Shown here: piece after piece, positions 51,001 through 61,540 of the stretch | Position numbering within the stretch: position 1 is the first letter of the stretch | How the letters are laid out: each line of letters opens with the position of its first letter | NCBI RefSeq assembly: GCF_026151205.1 | Contig: NC_087072.1 | Span: 14,732,169-14,796,168 of the forward strand | Length of the DNA stretch: 64,000 bases | Reading direction: 5' to 3' | From: Bolinopsis microptera | Taxonomy: Eukaryota; Ctenophora; Tentaculata; Lobata; Bolinopsidae | Program-made: the position numbers and the translations under genes | Notes under the pieces: generated by a model | Databases searched by the model: none | The model's input: only the letters and a program-made list of their open reading frames with translations | Told to the model about the DNA's origin: nothing

Positions 51001-54000
51001 CTTACGGGACACTACGGGACAAGGGACGGATCTCGGGCCTAATAGCTGTTTTTTAATGAGAGGCTGGAGTTTGGACCTAGATGGTCAACGTGAGGATAGC
51101 ATGAGGATTTAGGATGCTCTGCCTGCCTTTCGTGGGGTCTTGTAACCCCTAAAGCAGGTATATCTTATCTAAATTAACCTTGGTTACATCTCGTGCTGTT
51201 TCGAATATATAATTAGATTTATAGGTTCAATATCAAGCAAAAAAGTCTGATGTCATGTACTGATGTTACACTTACATGATCTCCGACGCAAGGATCTCCG
51301 AAGTCCGATCTTAAAGTTGGGTCTCAGAGCCAAAAAGAGGAACGTAAGCCTTGGTTCCTTTCTTTGAGAGTCAAACAGGAAATTCGGGGTTATCAACTCA
51401 AACTCGGATTCGTAGCACAATTAAAAAACCAAAGAATAAAAATCTTAATGAATTTCCCGACATTCTAAAATTAATATCAGTTCGTATTCATATATATATA
51501 TATAGCCTGACTGACAATTTTCTCGACTGACTGACAATGTTTCTTCTTTTCCCCATTTAGAATACAAAGATTAGTACATTTTAGCTTATGATTAATATTA
51601 TATTTTTACCTATAGTTTACCTAGATCAATTCAGTGGCCCAAACTCCAGTAGGTTACAAGACTTAAGTTCAATTCGAGGAACACTTTGATTAAGCATGAT
51701 CCTTGTCTAGTTGGAGTTTTCGCATATCATGCAGTAGTTATCTACTAATCACTCCTAAACTGAGCGTTTTAGAGTCGAATCTCGAACCCTGCCATTCGGC
51801 CAAGTAATCTTAATCTGAAGTTCTAGAATTACAGTTCTAATGGTCTAGTACTAATGTATTAGTGCCCTAGATAAGATCTCGAGGCAGCTGTAATAAAAAA
51901 GAGCTAGCCAGTAACCACTTGATTAAAAAACGAGGGAATGACACACATTATCATACGATGGGAAAATCTATGCGAACCAAACCACTGCGGTATTACTATT
52001 ATGGTAAATGAGCTAAATTAAACTGCAGCCAACAGATCTCAATCCAGGGATTACAGACCAATATTGGTCGAGGCAGTGAAGTCAATTATGATTATAAAGT
52101 GGGGTACTTATACAGTTATACTGGTCAGTGGTCAAGCGTCAATCTGGCCCGGATCCAGTGCCGATTTATTTTAGGTCCGGTATTCATGGAACATATATCA
52201 TGGTTTCATGGCATGAATAAATAAAAAGTTTGAAGTTGAATTTTGGTCTGGCACGTCACACATTTTATTTAAATTGGTACCAAGGAAAAATTGTTGGAGT
52301 TTTCACAAATCATGTATTGGTTATTTACTAATAATGACTCCTAAAGTGAGCGTTTTTGAGTATATGATGTGCATAAGTCGGCAATTGCGAACAATCTGCT
52401 GTTTGCAACTGACCCATTGACCTTTACTAAAGAAACCGTAATTTTGAAAAATTGCCATTTCGTAAGACACAAATATGCTGCTGGCCTGGCCCATTAAAAG
52501 AGATGCCCAATAAAGTAGATCATTCTCCAATTTTTGTAGGTGTTTCTGGACACAAAGTGAGTCATCTTACATCTTATGACAAATGCTGTGTTGCTCATGA
52601 GTCTTTAAGACCTTTCTAGTTAACAGTCCAATAGCCCATTTGTGAATACTGTCATTGTTTGCTCGACAAAAATCCGTTTTTCAGCCACATTTCCGAAAAA
52701 AAAGCCTTTTAGGGTATATGTTGCTTCATAAGTTGTATATAAATGTGGCTATTAGGCACATTTTGGTGTATCAGAATAGTCTCTACGACCTTCCTAGGCG
52801 GAAATGCCAAAAATCACGGAAATTATGAACTGCGTCAAGCCAAAAACCGTTTTTTCGGCCATATTTCCGAAACAAAGCATTTTAAGGTATATGTTGCTTC
52901 ATAAGTTGTATATAAATGTGGCTATTAGGCATATTTTGGTGTATCGGAATAGTCTTTAAGACCTTCCTGGGCTGAAATACAATAATTCGAGTGACTGCGA
53001 AACCCTGAAAAAGGGTGTGGCCGAAAACGCCCTCATTGCATGTATTTCAACCTTGCCATGAAGTCCAAATGTTTTAAGAATCATCTAGAGAGGTGATAAC
53101 CGTCGAGAAATCGCTTTTAACACGAAAAGCTAACGAGATTCCGTTTCGTCTCGGACTAAATAAGAAAGTACGTTTGCGCCACTAAATCAAATTTGATATA
53201 TCCGCGCGTTACAACTACGTGACGCGCATTATGGCCAAAACAACGATGAACCTTTGGGTTAGAATCCAAGTGATATCTGTCACGCTGGCTACTTTTATGG
53301 GTTTCTACATCATTACTGTGCTACACATTATTAGTACATTTAAAAAGTACACACCGTGAAAAGGTTCTGCTCCTTTGTGAAGTGCTTTTCGATCTTTTTC
53401 ATGACTGACTCTAGTCCTTTCTTGACCTAGCAATAAGAATTGATAAATAAAACCATCTTAAAGCAAATCATCATAACGGTTAGATACTGGTGACAGTATT
53501 TATTGAAAATTTGTGCAGAAAAATCAAAGAAAGCTTTTCTCTTACCTCTTTGACGCTGTAATCTGTGATCAGAGCTTTTAATTTCTGTTTTGAAAACTCA
53601 GAGTAAAATCCGATCTGAAAATAGGAGATCAGGACATTTCACCGAGAATTTTAACAACATTTTCACAACCTTTAAACAAAACATCACCATATTGCCATCA
53701 GATGGTCAAGTACCATAAATAATCACGGTTGCATAGCTATAGGAATTAGGACGGTAGTGACAACTCATTTTTAGTACGTGAGTAAATAAATGAGTTAGTG
53801 ACCCAGGCCACCACTAATTGCAGAGAGACTTGAAAACTATGTTTAAAACCGTCGTATACTAAACAATATCACTCGTATACTAAACAATAGCACTTGTAAA
53901 CCTCGTACTCGTTTTTTCGTAAGTATTTACAACTCGAATCCCATTTATTGCTGATTGCCATGAGTTTGGTACTGGTCTATGTTCTTGTTGGATTGTTACA

Positions 54001-57000
54001 GATCGCTAGCGGTAGACTCCACAGAAAACTTGATAAAAAAAACCAAGGACCAGACACGTTAGGTTTCCAGATTAAAGAATCCGCTAGATGGAGTGCGTTT
54101 GAGAAAATATGGGAGGAGGTACAAGAGGACATAACATCCGGGGACAAAGACAGTGGCCTGGGCCTATTTCCTGATATAGCCACAGCGTTCCCGCCCGAAG
54201 ACACAACTGAGAAGATAAGAAGATATAAAGATAACTTTGTGCCGGCTTACAACAAAGTTATCTTTCTTCCGCGATACCCAGTTGTCACAGGGATCAACTT
54301 CTTCGCCCTGCTAAGTGAAGAAGAGAAGGGACTATATCTGGGTGCTAATTTAGGAAATCAGACCATAAGACCAATCCTTCAGAAGTTGGCACCTGATGAT
54401 TTGAAGGAGTATGATTTGGAACAGGAAGAAGGTTATGAAGGAGCGAAGGAAACATTCTTTCACCATGAACTCCACCAGTTCGGCGGATTTAGCGAGGAGT
54501 ATGTTAACTTTACACACGAGGGTGAAGTAGCATCAAGGAATACTGGAGGACACTTAGCTGCGGGAATTTTCAGCGCACTGAATGTTCTAGAGAGTGTTTA
54601 CCGTCTGAAAACTATGTTCACTCGATCAGACAAGAAGGTATTCTCACGACAGTTTCTGATGGATTGTTTACATCCCCATCATTGGAAAATCACAAACTGG
54701 TTCCCAAATGAAGTATTTAGATACCTTCATAGATTAAAGAATCTGCCTCTTGAAAGTGATCTCCCTTACACCGGAATTAAACACCATTGTAAAGATGACA
54801 GGAACCTGGACAATGCCATGAGTCACGCTGTCGAGGTGGTCCGTTCGAAAGTATCATTCCCGACTGAACGAGGAATGATGGATCATTTTAAGGGCAGTGG
54901 TCCTGTTTCCGTATGTATCCACGTAAACGATCACATATTTTACTACCAAAGTGGAAAGTCAAACGAGTGTGTTGCAGGCATACATTGCAATCACTTTGTC
55001 ACCCTCCTGGCCTACAAAAAGGATTTCTTCACTGTTGAAAACTCTTGGGGCAAGAAGTGGGGGTTGCAAGGTCGCATGAACATGCTGCGAATGAATTGTG
55101 CTGAAAATCCCAGTGGATCGAGATTCTTTGTCACATCAGTAACTCTCACTATAGTCCAAACAGAGGAAGAGGAAATAAAGGACGAGGCAATAGAAAAGGA
55201 GAGTCACCAGGGAAATGAATACACAACTGTTATGATGAGAGAAAGCCTCATCAACAACAAAGATTATGGGTTTGAAGACAGTATTCAGGTAGGTGATGTG
55301 GTTGTTGTGACAGGTAAATCTATCCAGAAAGGAATGCAAAGCGCTTATGTGAGCCTGTTTGAAAAGGCATCAGACGTCAACATTCCCTACCATATCGCGA
55401 TAGATCAAAATCACCAAGCGATCTCCCAAACCTACTTCTTCGGCCACACACACGCCCACTTTCCAAAGCTTATAGAAAGGCTGAACAAGGAAGATATTGA
55501 CGAGAACGAAACTGTGATCTCGATAGAGTTCACTAGAACCTTTATCCAGACCAGGATTAACGACAAAGCTCTCCAGATCTTCTACCACCAAGCTGACTTA
55601 CATAGTATAGGATCTTTTGAGGTGCATGGTCCAGTCGGGTGGTTCAAGTCGTTGAAGCATCTACGAGTGAAGCGAAGTGGTTGAAGACACACAATTTTAA
55701 ATTCTTCAACAAACACTGATTGTCTAAAATGTTTTAGGTATTTCCTGCATTTTTCCTGTTAGATTCAAATGAAAGTTGTGTTTTAATTTGTTGCCGTCCA
55801 TTTATGAGAGAATTTGGATACTATCGAAGTACATGATAAGCAGGTAAATATAGTGTACAATGTAAATTTGGAATGTACACTGTACATTCTAAATGCTACC
55901 GAATGTGGATTTTGCATTTATTTCGTCGAACAACACAGTATATCTTCCCTGTCATCGACAACATTGAAATTCCGCTCTACAAATGTATTAATTAATTAAA
56001 TACTATTCATTGCTGTCGAGCTTAGCTATCACTTTTACATTAGAGGTGCACCTGACCACATTTATGGAGTGGTGACTATCAATCTGTAAGTCAAAATACT
56101 TAGGCAAGTGAATTAATCCACAATTTATCTATTTTCTGTTAAAGTTGAGTCTTATTAAACTTCAAACATTGTCAGGATACAGTTATATTTAAAAGCAATA
56201 AAAGAATTTGTGACAGAACAAACCTCTTGATGGGGCACTCCAGAGTTCAGCTTGAGATTTACTCCTTCGAAAAACACGTTTATCTTATCAAGTGGTGTTC
56301 CGAGATAAGACTTCACGTACTTCTCCAAACTGTCTTTATACTTCTTGTGGCAATGCTGAGATAGATCAGTGAGCTAGGCTTAGATGGAATTGTTTTAAGC
56401 ACAAAAACTTCCTCAAGATTGATTTTGTATCATAATTAATGGACTAAAAATTAGAAAACATGATAAAATTATGCATAGCATAAGAATGTGTAAAACTAAA
56501 ATTATGAACATTAATCATGCATGACATAATCAATCTGTGTCGAGTTACACTTACCGTTCTAAACTTGTCAAGTCCGTCTATTTTGTTCCTAAATAAGAAG
56601 TGGTAGATGAAATGGTAATTCTCAATCGTCGCTACTTCACTCGGCATCTGGAATGTTATCAGTTCAGTTAATAATATAACTCCACTTTTGACCTATTTGA
56701 CTGCCACTTATTTTGTTCATAATCGCTCCGGTTTTTTTTTCAGGGAGTGCGATTAAAAAACGAATTGCACTGTTTTGAGAGAAATCGAAAACATAGTCAG
56801 TGCGATTACAAAACTAATCGCACTGATTTTCTGAAAGATACTGTAATATCGTGTTCCGCAATTTCCTGCCCATACGCTAACATAAGTTTACATTATATTA
56901 ATTGCACTAGCGTAATAATATGTTAATAATATAGGATGCGTTAGAAGAAATCATACAACTATATCTTACCAAAACCCTACACCGCGGAGCCTTGATGTCA

Positions 57001-59517
57001 GAATGTACATTATTGTACTATAACTTTATTGTACTATTATACTATATATAACGTTATTGTACTATAACTCTATTGTAATATAACTTTATTGTACTATAAA
57101 TTTATTGTACTATAACTTTATTGTACTATAACTTTATTGTACTATAACTTTATTGTACTATAACTTTATTGTACTATTATAACTTTATTGTACTATAACT
57201 TTATTGTACTATAACTTTATTGTACTATAACTTTATTGTACTATAACTTTATTGTGCTATAAATTTATTGTACTATAACTTTATTGTACTATAACTTTAT
57301 TGTACTATAACTTTATCGCACTATAACTTTATTGTACTATAACTTTATTGTATTATAACTTTATTGTATTAATGTAATATTATTTTAAAAACTTGTATAA
57401 ACGCTGCAATGCTGAGCCATTGTCAGAAAAAGTGGCCCGTAGTCGGTGGAGAATGTTAGGACATGTTTTGCGGGGTCCTATTGACGGACCAGCGTTTTCT
57501 TCCCTCATTTTTGCCATCAATACACTGGACTTACCAGGGAGAAGAGGAAGACCCCAAAGCAATCTATTCTCGCTGATTGTGCATGATTTATGTAAAAGAA
57601 ATCTTTATTTGAATAATATCTTTGACCTGCATTATCTCCGTAATTTGAGTTATGACAAGAGATATTGGCGGAAATTGCAATGAAGTTCTTTATTCTTAGT
57701 TTTTGTTTTAGGGAAAGATTAGACTTGGGCGATGTTTTTTAACTATCCCTTGTTTAGAACTTTGATTTAATAATAATATTTTAAGGCACGTGCCTACCCG
57801 CCGCGGGTTAATGACTACAACTGCACTATTTGTATACCTTAGACTGGTGGGTCGAGAACACTTCAATAGACTGACACACCGCTTCAGCTAACTGGGTGTA
57901 ACACAGATCTGAAGTGAAAGTTATCATTAACGTGTCGGGCACTGGACAGGTCTCCGGAACAAATAACCTAAGCATCGTTATAATATGAAGTCGAAGCACT
58001 TGTGTAAATTACCAAACTTATTTAAATCTACATTTGAATTAACAGAAGAAAATTGGGAGAAAATATAATTTTACCCAGAGAAGAGCGCCTGGCATTCTTC
58101 ATCAAAGATTCAGAGAAGAGGAGGAATTGGGTGAATTGTAAAACACAGGATGCAGTGCCTCTTCTCGCCTTCTTGTTACTCTCCAGAATCCTCTTCTTCT
58201 GCATCTGAAACAAGGAGATGTCACTCCCCACTCCTTAGTTCAATATTTAAATATAATATCAAAATTACGAGCCTCCACCCACCCACCGCGTCAAAGTTTT
58301 ATAAAATATCAGTTAATTTGCAGCAGGTCTTACCTTGTGCATTTCGTTGAAGTACAAGTTGCTAGTATCGAGACAGTGACGTAGTACATTGAACAGGAAG
58401 CTCTCCTGCTGGGTGTCATCTAATCTGTCCAGTATACTCAGGTATATGGGGAGGGCGTAGTACGGGTCAAACTTACAGCTGGTGTTTATAAAGCTCTCAA
58501 GCTCTGCTACAAACCTGGTAATAGTGCGGATTTAAGGTTGGGAGAAGGAGCGGCAATTGTAAGGATCCTGGAAGTTACTAAAACCGAATACATCTTTAGT
58601 TTCTAGCGTTGAAGCAACAGTGGGAACATCTGTATGATTGATCCTGCTATTAATGAGTTATAAGTCGACCATCAGATGAGCTTTACTTCGTACATACCTG
58701 CATACATACCTGCATACATACCACACTTTACAGTTTACATACCTGCACAAAACAACCTCTCCCATATCAGCTCTATCTTTCCTGCTCCTGGTCTCTTAAA
58801 GAAATTGTTGATAAACCCTTCCTCCTTGCTCATAGTAATCTCTATAAAGTCAAGCGAGTCTCGGAACGAGGCCTCGAACTGACTCCCATGTGTAACAGTA
58901 AAGTCAGACTCAGATCTACAGGAGGCAATTGAGTCGAGTGAGGTGGTTGAGTTTCCGGAGTGGAGCGAGGATTGAGACTGCAGTCGGTTATTACTGCCCA
59001 TCAGCTTTTGGGAGAGTGCCAACTCTGACTTCCGGGAACCAAACTTTGAGAGGATTTTCTCGGTCGATTTTCGGGTCACTGTGCTGCGCTTGTCTTCGAA
59101 GAATTCTCGTAGAACCTTCTGGTAGGCGGTCTGTGCTGTGACTTGGTATTGTGCAACTAGGTCGTCGTATTTTGGTTTGGCGAAGGTTGACAGCCAGTTT
59201 ACAACCTGTACAGTAGTCAGTTAGTAGTAGTAGTATAATACAGTAGTCAGTTGGAGATCTGCACTGAATTATCAAGAAAATATGTATCTGTCTAATTAAA
59301 ACTACATTCTAAAAACATGGAGAAGTTTGACAGTTTATACTCAGAATTGCTAAAAAAGGATTATTTCTAAAAAGTGGTACATTGAAAATGAAAAGCGGAA
59401 TAAAAGATCCTCAGTACCGGTAGAAGTGGTGCAAGCTTGGAATGTCGTATTGACTGAGCAGCATTCCATGCTGGGGAAGTGATACCAGCCACTGCCTCAA
59501 TAACTCTCTCGCTGAAC
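48055..59517 (-). CDS. EXOC1: EXOC1 (Sec3), exocyst subunit, C-terminal part
   Basis: Exocyst subunit that helps tether secretory vesicles at the plasma membrane. Exons in transcript order: 59517-59418, 59205-58743, 58503-58334 (or from 58514), 58204-58075, 57908-57838, 56647-56555, 56355-56224, 53614-53546, 53426-53355 and 48207-48055. Matches to EXOC1: RELLRQWL...FYR, RILESNKKARRG, SEVATIENYHFIYHFL, YLGTPLDKINVFFEGV, FSKQKLKALI, VKKGLESVMKKIEKHF and a final exon with MQAEFIKQVEGYENL ending before TGA at 48055. Phases agree at all junctions except the first one, where 59418 leaves two bases and 59205 starts in phase 0. Exons for the N-terminal half are not recognised and probably lie beyond the window. 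Confidence 0.88.
48257..48878. mobile_element. palindromic non-autonomous element, about 622 bp
   Basis: AATAAGCGCC at 48257 and its complement ending at about 48878 mark the ends. The inverted match continues for about 100 bp with mismatches: GCACAGAA, GATAAATTTGG, CAAAAGTTG, GTGTGAATAA-like and CACCGTGTAGCA. The interior is AT-rich and resembles 11760-12400. No ORF. It lies upstream of the last EXOC1 exon, within its intron. Confidence 0.65.
49058..49119. other. two adjoining perfect hairpins
   Basis: GTGCACGCGAAGCGTGCAC (about 49061-49079) is a perfect stem with a tiny loop. Directly after it, CACGCTGTAACCCCTT pairs exactly with AAGGGGTTACAGCGTG (about 49075-49119) around a GC-rich loop. 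Origin unknown; possibly the end of a palindromic transposon. Confidence 0.6.
49234..53139. mobile_element. 3.9-kb fold-back element with 1.4-1.5-kb inverted arms
   Basis: ATCTCGTTAGC at 49234 and its complement ending at 53139 bound two long inverted arms (about 49234-50745 and 51780-53139) around a loop of about 1 kb. The arms are highly similar: each encodes the same 68-69-codon ORF on opposite strands (49842-50048 and 52321-52530). Indels differ; the left arm carries extra sequence at about 50173-50318. A motif near 52310-52360 is repeated in diverged form at about 51720-51780. No recognisable transposase, so it is a Foldback-type element or two opposed copies of one element. It occupies the last EXOC1 intron. 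Confidence 0.8.
53948..55684 (+). CDS. secreted papain-like pseudoprotease with C-terminal galectin-like domain
   Basis: Intronless ORF of 578 aa with an N-terminal signal peptide (about residues 1-22). An I29-type propeptide follows (RRYKDNF, then GINFFALLSEEEKGLYLG, about 85-130), then a C1A papain fold. At the active site the usual QGxCGSCWAFS reads TGGHLAAGIFS, so the catalytic Cys is Ala205 and the neighbouring Cys is His202. The catalytic His (CNHFVTLLAY, His349) and Asn (ENSWGKKWG, Asn365) are kept. An acidic linker (about 400-430) leads to a domain of about 140 aa with the galectin strand pattern (SIQVGDVVVVTGK, FFGHTHAHFP, VHGPVGWFK). It cannot act as a normal cysteine protease; a binding or decoy role is inference. 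It lies antisense inside an EXOC1 intron. Confidence 0.82.
   Translation: MLIAMSLVLVYVLVGLLQIASGRLHRKLDKKNQGPDTLGFQIKESARWSAFEKIWEEVQEDITSGDKDSGLGLFPDIATAFPPEDTTEKIRRYKDNFVPAYNKVIFLPRYPVVTGINFFALLSEEEKGLYLGANLGNQTIRPILQKLAPDDLKEYDLEQEEGYEGAKETFFHHELHQFGGFSEEYVNFTHEGEVASRNTGGHLAAGIFSALNVLESVYRLKTMFTRSDKKVFSRQFLMDCLHPHHWKITNWFPNEVFRYLHRLKNLPLESDLPYTGIKHHCKDDRNLDNAMSHAVEVVRSKVSFPTERGMMDHFKGSGPVSVCIHVNDHIFYYQSGKSNECVAGIHCNHFVTLLAYKKDFFTVENSWGKKWGLQGRMNMLRMNCAENPSGSRFFVTSVTLTIVQTEEEEIKDEAIEKESHQGNEYTTVMMRESLINNKDYGFEDSIQVGDVVVVTGKSIQKGMQSAYVSLFEKASDVNIPYHIAIDQNHQAISQTYFFGHTHAHFPKLIERLNKEDIDENETVISIEFTRTFIQTRINDKALQIFYHQADLHSIGSFEVHGPVGWFKSLKHLRVKRSG
55685..56223. other. 3' flank of the pseudoprotease gene, EXOC1 intron
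   Basis: AT-rich with no supported gene. It presumably carries the polyadenylation signal of the pseudoprotease-galectin gene; AATAAA-type motifs occur near 56200. Confidence 0.4.
56705..56950. repeat. dispersed repeat, second copy of 2940-3140
   Basis: Begins TTCATAATCGC, continues through two AATCGCAC motifs and ATATCGTGTTCCGCAA to GGATGCGTTA, in the same order as at 2940-3140. It lies in the EXOC1 intron 56648-57837. Confidence 0.55.
57005..57378. repeat. 16-bp minisatellite, TTGTACTATAACTTTA
   Basis: About 20 tandem copies with single-base variants and an occasional extra TAT. AT-rich and intronic in EXOC1. Confidence 0.95.
57393..57683 (+). pseudogene. LINE C-terminal fragment
   Basis: A 96-codon ORF with ARSRWRMLGHVLRGP and LPGRRGRPQ, the pattern seen at the C-terminal end of many non-LTR reverse transcriptases (W-x-GHVLR, then GRP). 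No reverse transcriptase core is present. It directly follows the 16-bp minisatellite in an EXOC1 intron, antisense to that gene. Interpreted as a truncated relic. Confidence 0.65.
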
Positions 59518-61540
59518 CTGAAATAACGTCGTCTTTTAGTTTATTTGTAATCAAAATACACATTTTAGTGAGAAATTTGCCAACATCTAAATGCATATAT
59601 ATTCGAAATTCGAACCACTATAGCTACAAGACAATATTATGACAAAACAGCTAAATGGCTTAGAGAAGTGTTTTACATAGTGGGCTTGACCGAGCACTAA
59701 ATAACCAATCAAGGTTGAGATAACACCTTTACACCTGGGGGACTGTAAAGGAAGCCTGGTCCCATGGGACCAGTTCATAACGGGCACAATCTAATTCTAC
59801 TTTAAATCGGTATCTCATTACAAGGGGCACTGGAGCTGCTGCGTTACATTACACGCGCTTTAGGTCACGTGACAGCGTAATGACGTGAGAAATGACTAAC
59901 GCCAAAACTTGTGGCTTTCTGTAACATTTCGAGAATGACACTTGTATTATATTATATATATTATCTAAATACTGTAGCCTACTGAACACAGCTGCTAGAC
60001 AAATGAGCTAGACTCAGTGATTCAAGTGATTCATTGTTCTTCGTTACATTTCCTTTAACAGCTCTTCTCTATACAAGTATTAGAAATTAGTGACAGACAA
60101 ACTTTCTGTGAGTTTTAAGAATAATTTCGATGCAAGATAGGACTGTTGTAACAGACACTTGTTTTGGTAGCAATTTCAGCAGCTGTTTTGTTGTTTGAGG
60201 ACAGCATATCATTCGGTTTAACGATCATGTGTACATATTTAAATTCTTACGGTCCCACCAGCTAGAAGCTTCATCACATATTATACATTGTGATCAATTC
60301 TATGATCAGGAGTTCTAAATTATCTTCATATTTAGTGTTGCTTGATTGACTTAAATGTATCTTTTTTGATAGATTTTATTGTCGAAGCGTGTAATAAAAG
60401 TTAAAGCTTAGCTTATCTATTCATTATATTATACAAGTTAGGATATAGGAGCACTTGCCAACTGCCAAGAACCAGTACATTGACATACCAAGCATTCATA
60501 GACCATGACGTGCCAGTATCACTCACAAGCATTTACACTACCAGATAAGTTTTATTTACGTCAACCATTGTGAGACTTGACTAATACCCCAGCCTTGCCC
60601 CTCTCAGAAAAGTAAGAGAACTATTTTAAGGATGACAATCAGCGCATTGCAATCTCCTATTAAGATCACTAGTACACTGTATATAAGGAGCATTCAGGGC
60701 GGAAAATTGCAACGATTCAGTTTAAGGTGCAATTTAGTAAGTATTGGCATTGTTCCAAGGTAAAGCAATGTCAAATGCAAAAGTACATGAAAGTGGTGAA
60801 ATGAAGGGAATTTATAAGGTGCCTTCCAACTCTACCCAGCACTGTGTCCGATTTTACTCCATTTAATTTGCTAAGTGACTGGAGTTCATCATGGAGTAAC
60901 TACCAGCTCTTGCCTTCTGTATCATGTTTCTTAAATACCTGACAAAACACTGTCAAGTATTTTGTGAATGTAGTTTAGTCTCGTTTGCATGCGGTTAAGA
61001 TGAGCTTCGTTTATTGAGAGACAAGCGGTGATTTCTGTATACAGTGAAGGGCATCAGCTCATTTTAGTCTTTTTCATTGTATTTGTACTTACTTTTAACT
61101 GATAATTATTGCACTTTGTACAGGTTTCTCGACCTGTATGGTTAGCCCTGGATATTATATGATTGTCAATCCCAACAGCTTGTATTGATCCGACGTTCTT
61201 TTTATTATGTTGCTTCGTTTTTATTAAAGTTGAGAGCTGTTCTGACGCTCTCAACTATAACGAACCTTAATTAAGTATTCACCTTCATTTTTATTCCCTT
61301 GTTTGCTTCTATTATTCTGATGAATAGTTTTGTTTACCACCGTCATGATGATAGTAACACAAGTTAAACATTAATTTTTTTCATCTAAATATTTAGAGGA
61401 GAAACAAAATATAGAGTCCGAGAAAAAGTGAGGGTTTTACTCGTATGGCTCGTATGGCTCGTATGACTACAATCATCTTTATAATCAGCTTGAATTGTAC
61501 ATTTTAAAATCTTAATTAACTAAACTGGGAAACGCAGGAA
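59518..61540. other. long spacer or intron without recognised genes
   Basis: AT-rich. No ORF here has a recognisable family and I found no further EXOC1 exon. It may be an EXOC1 intron, the promoter region of the 61541 gene, or both. Confidence 0.45.
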
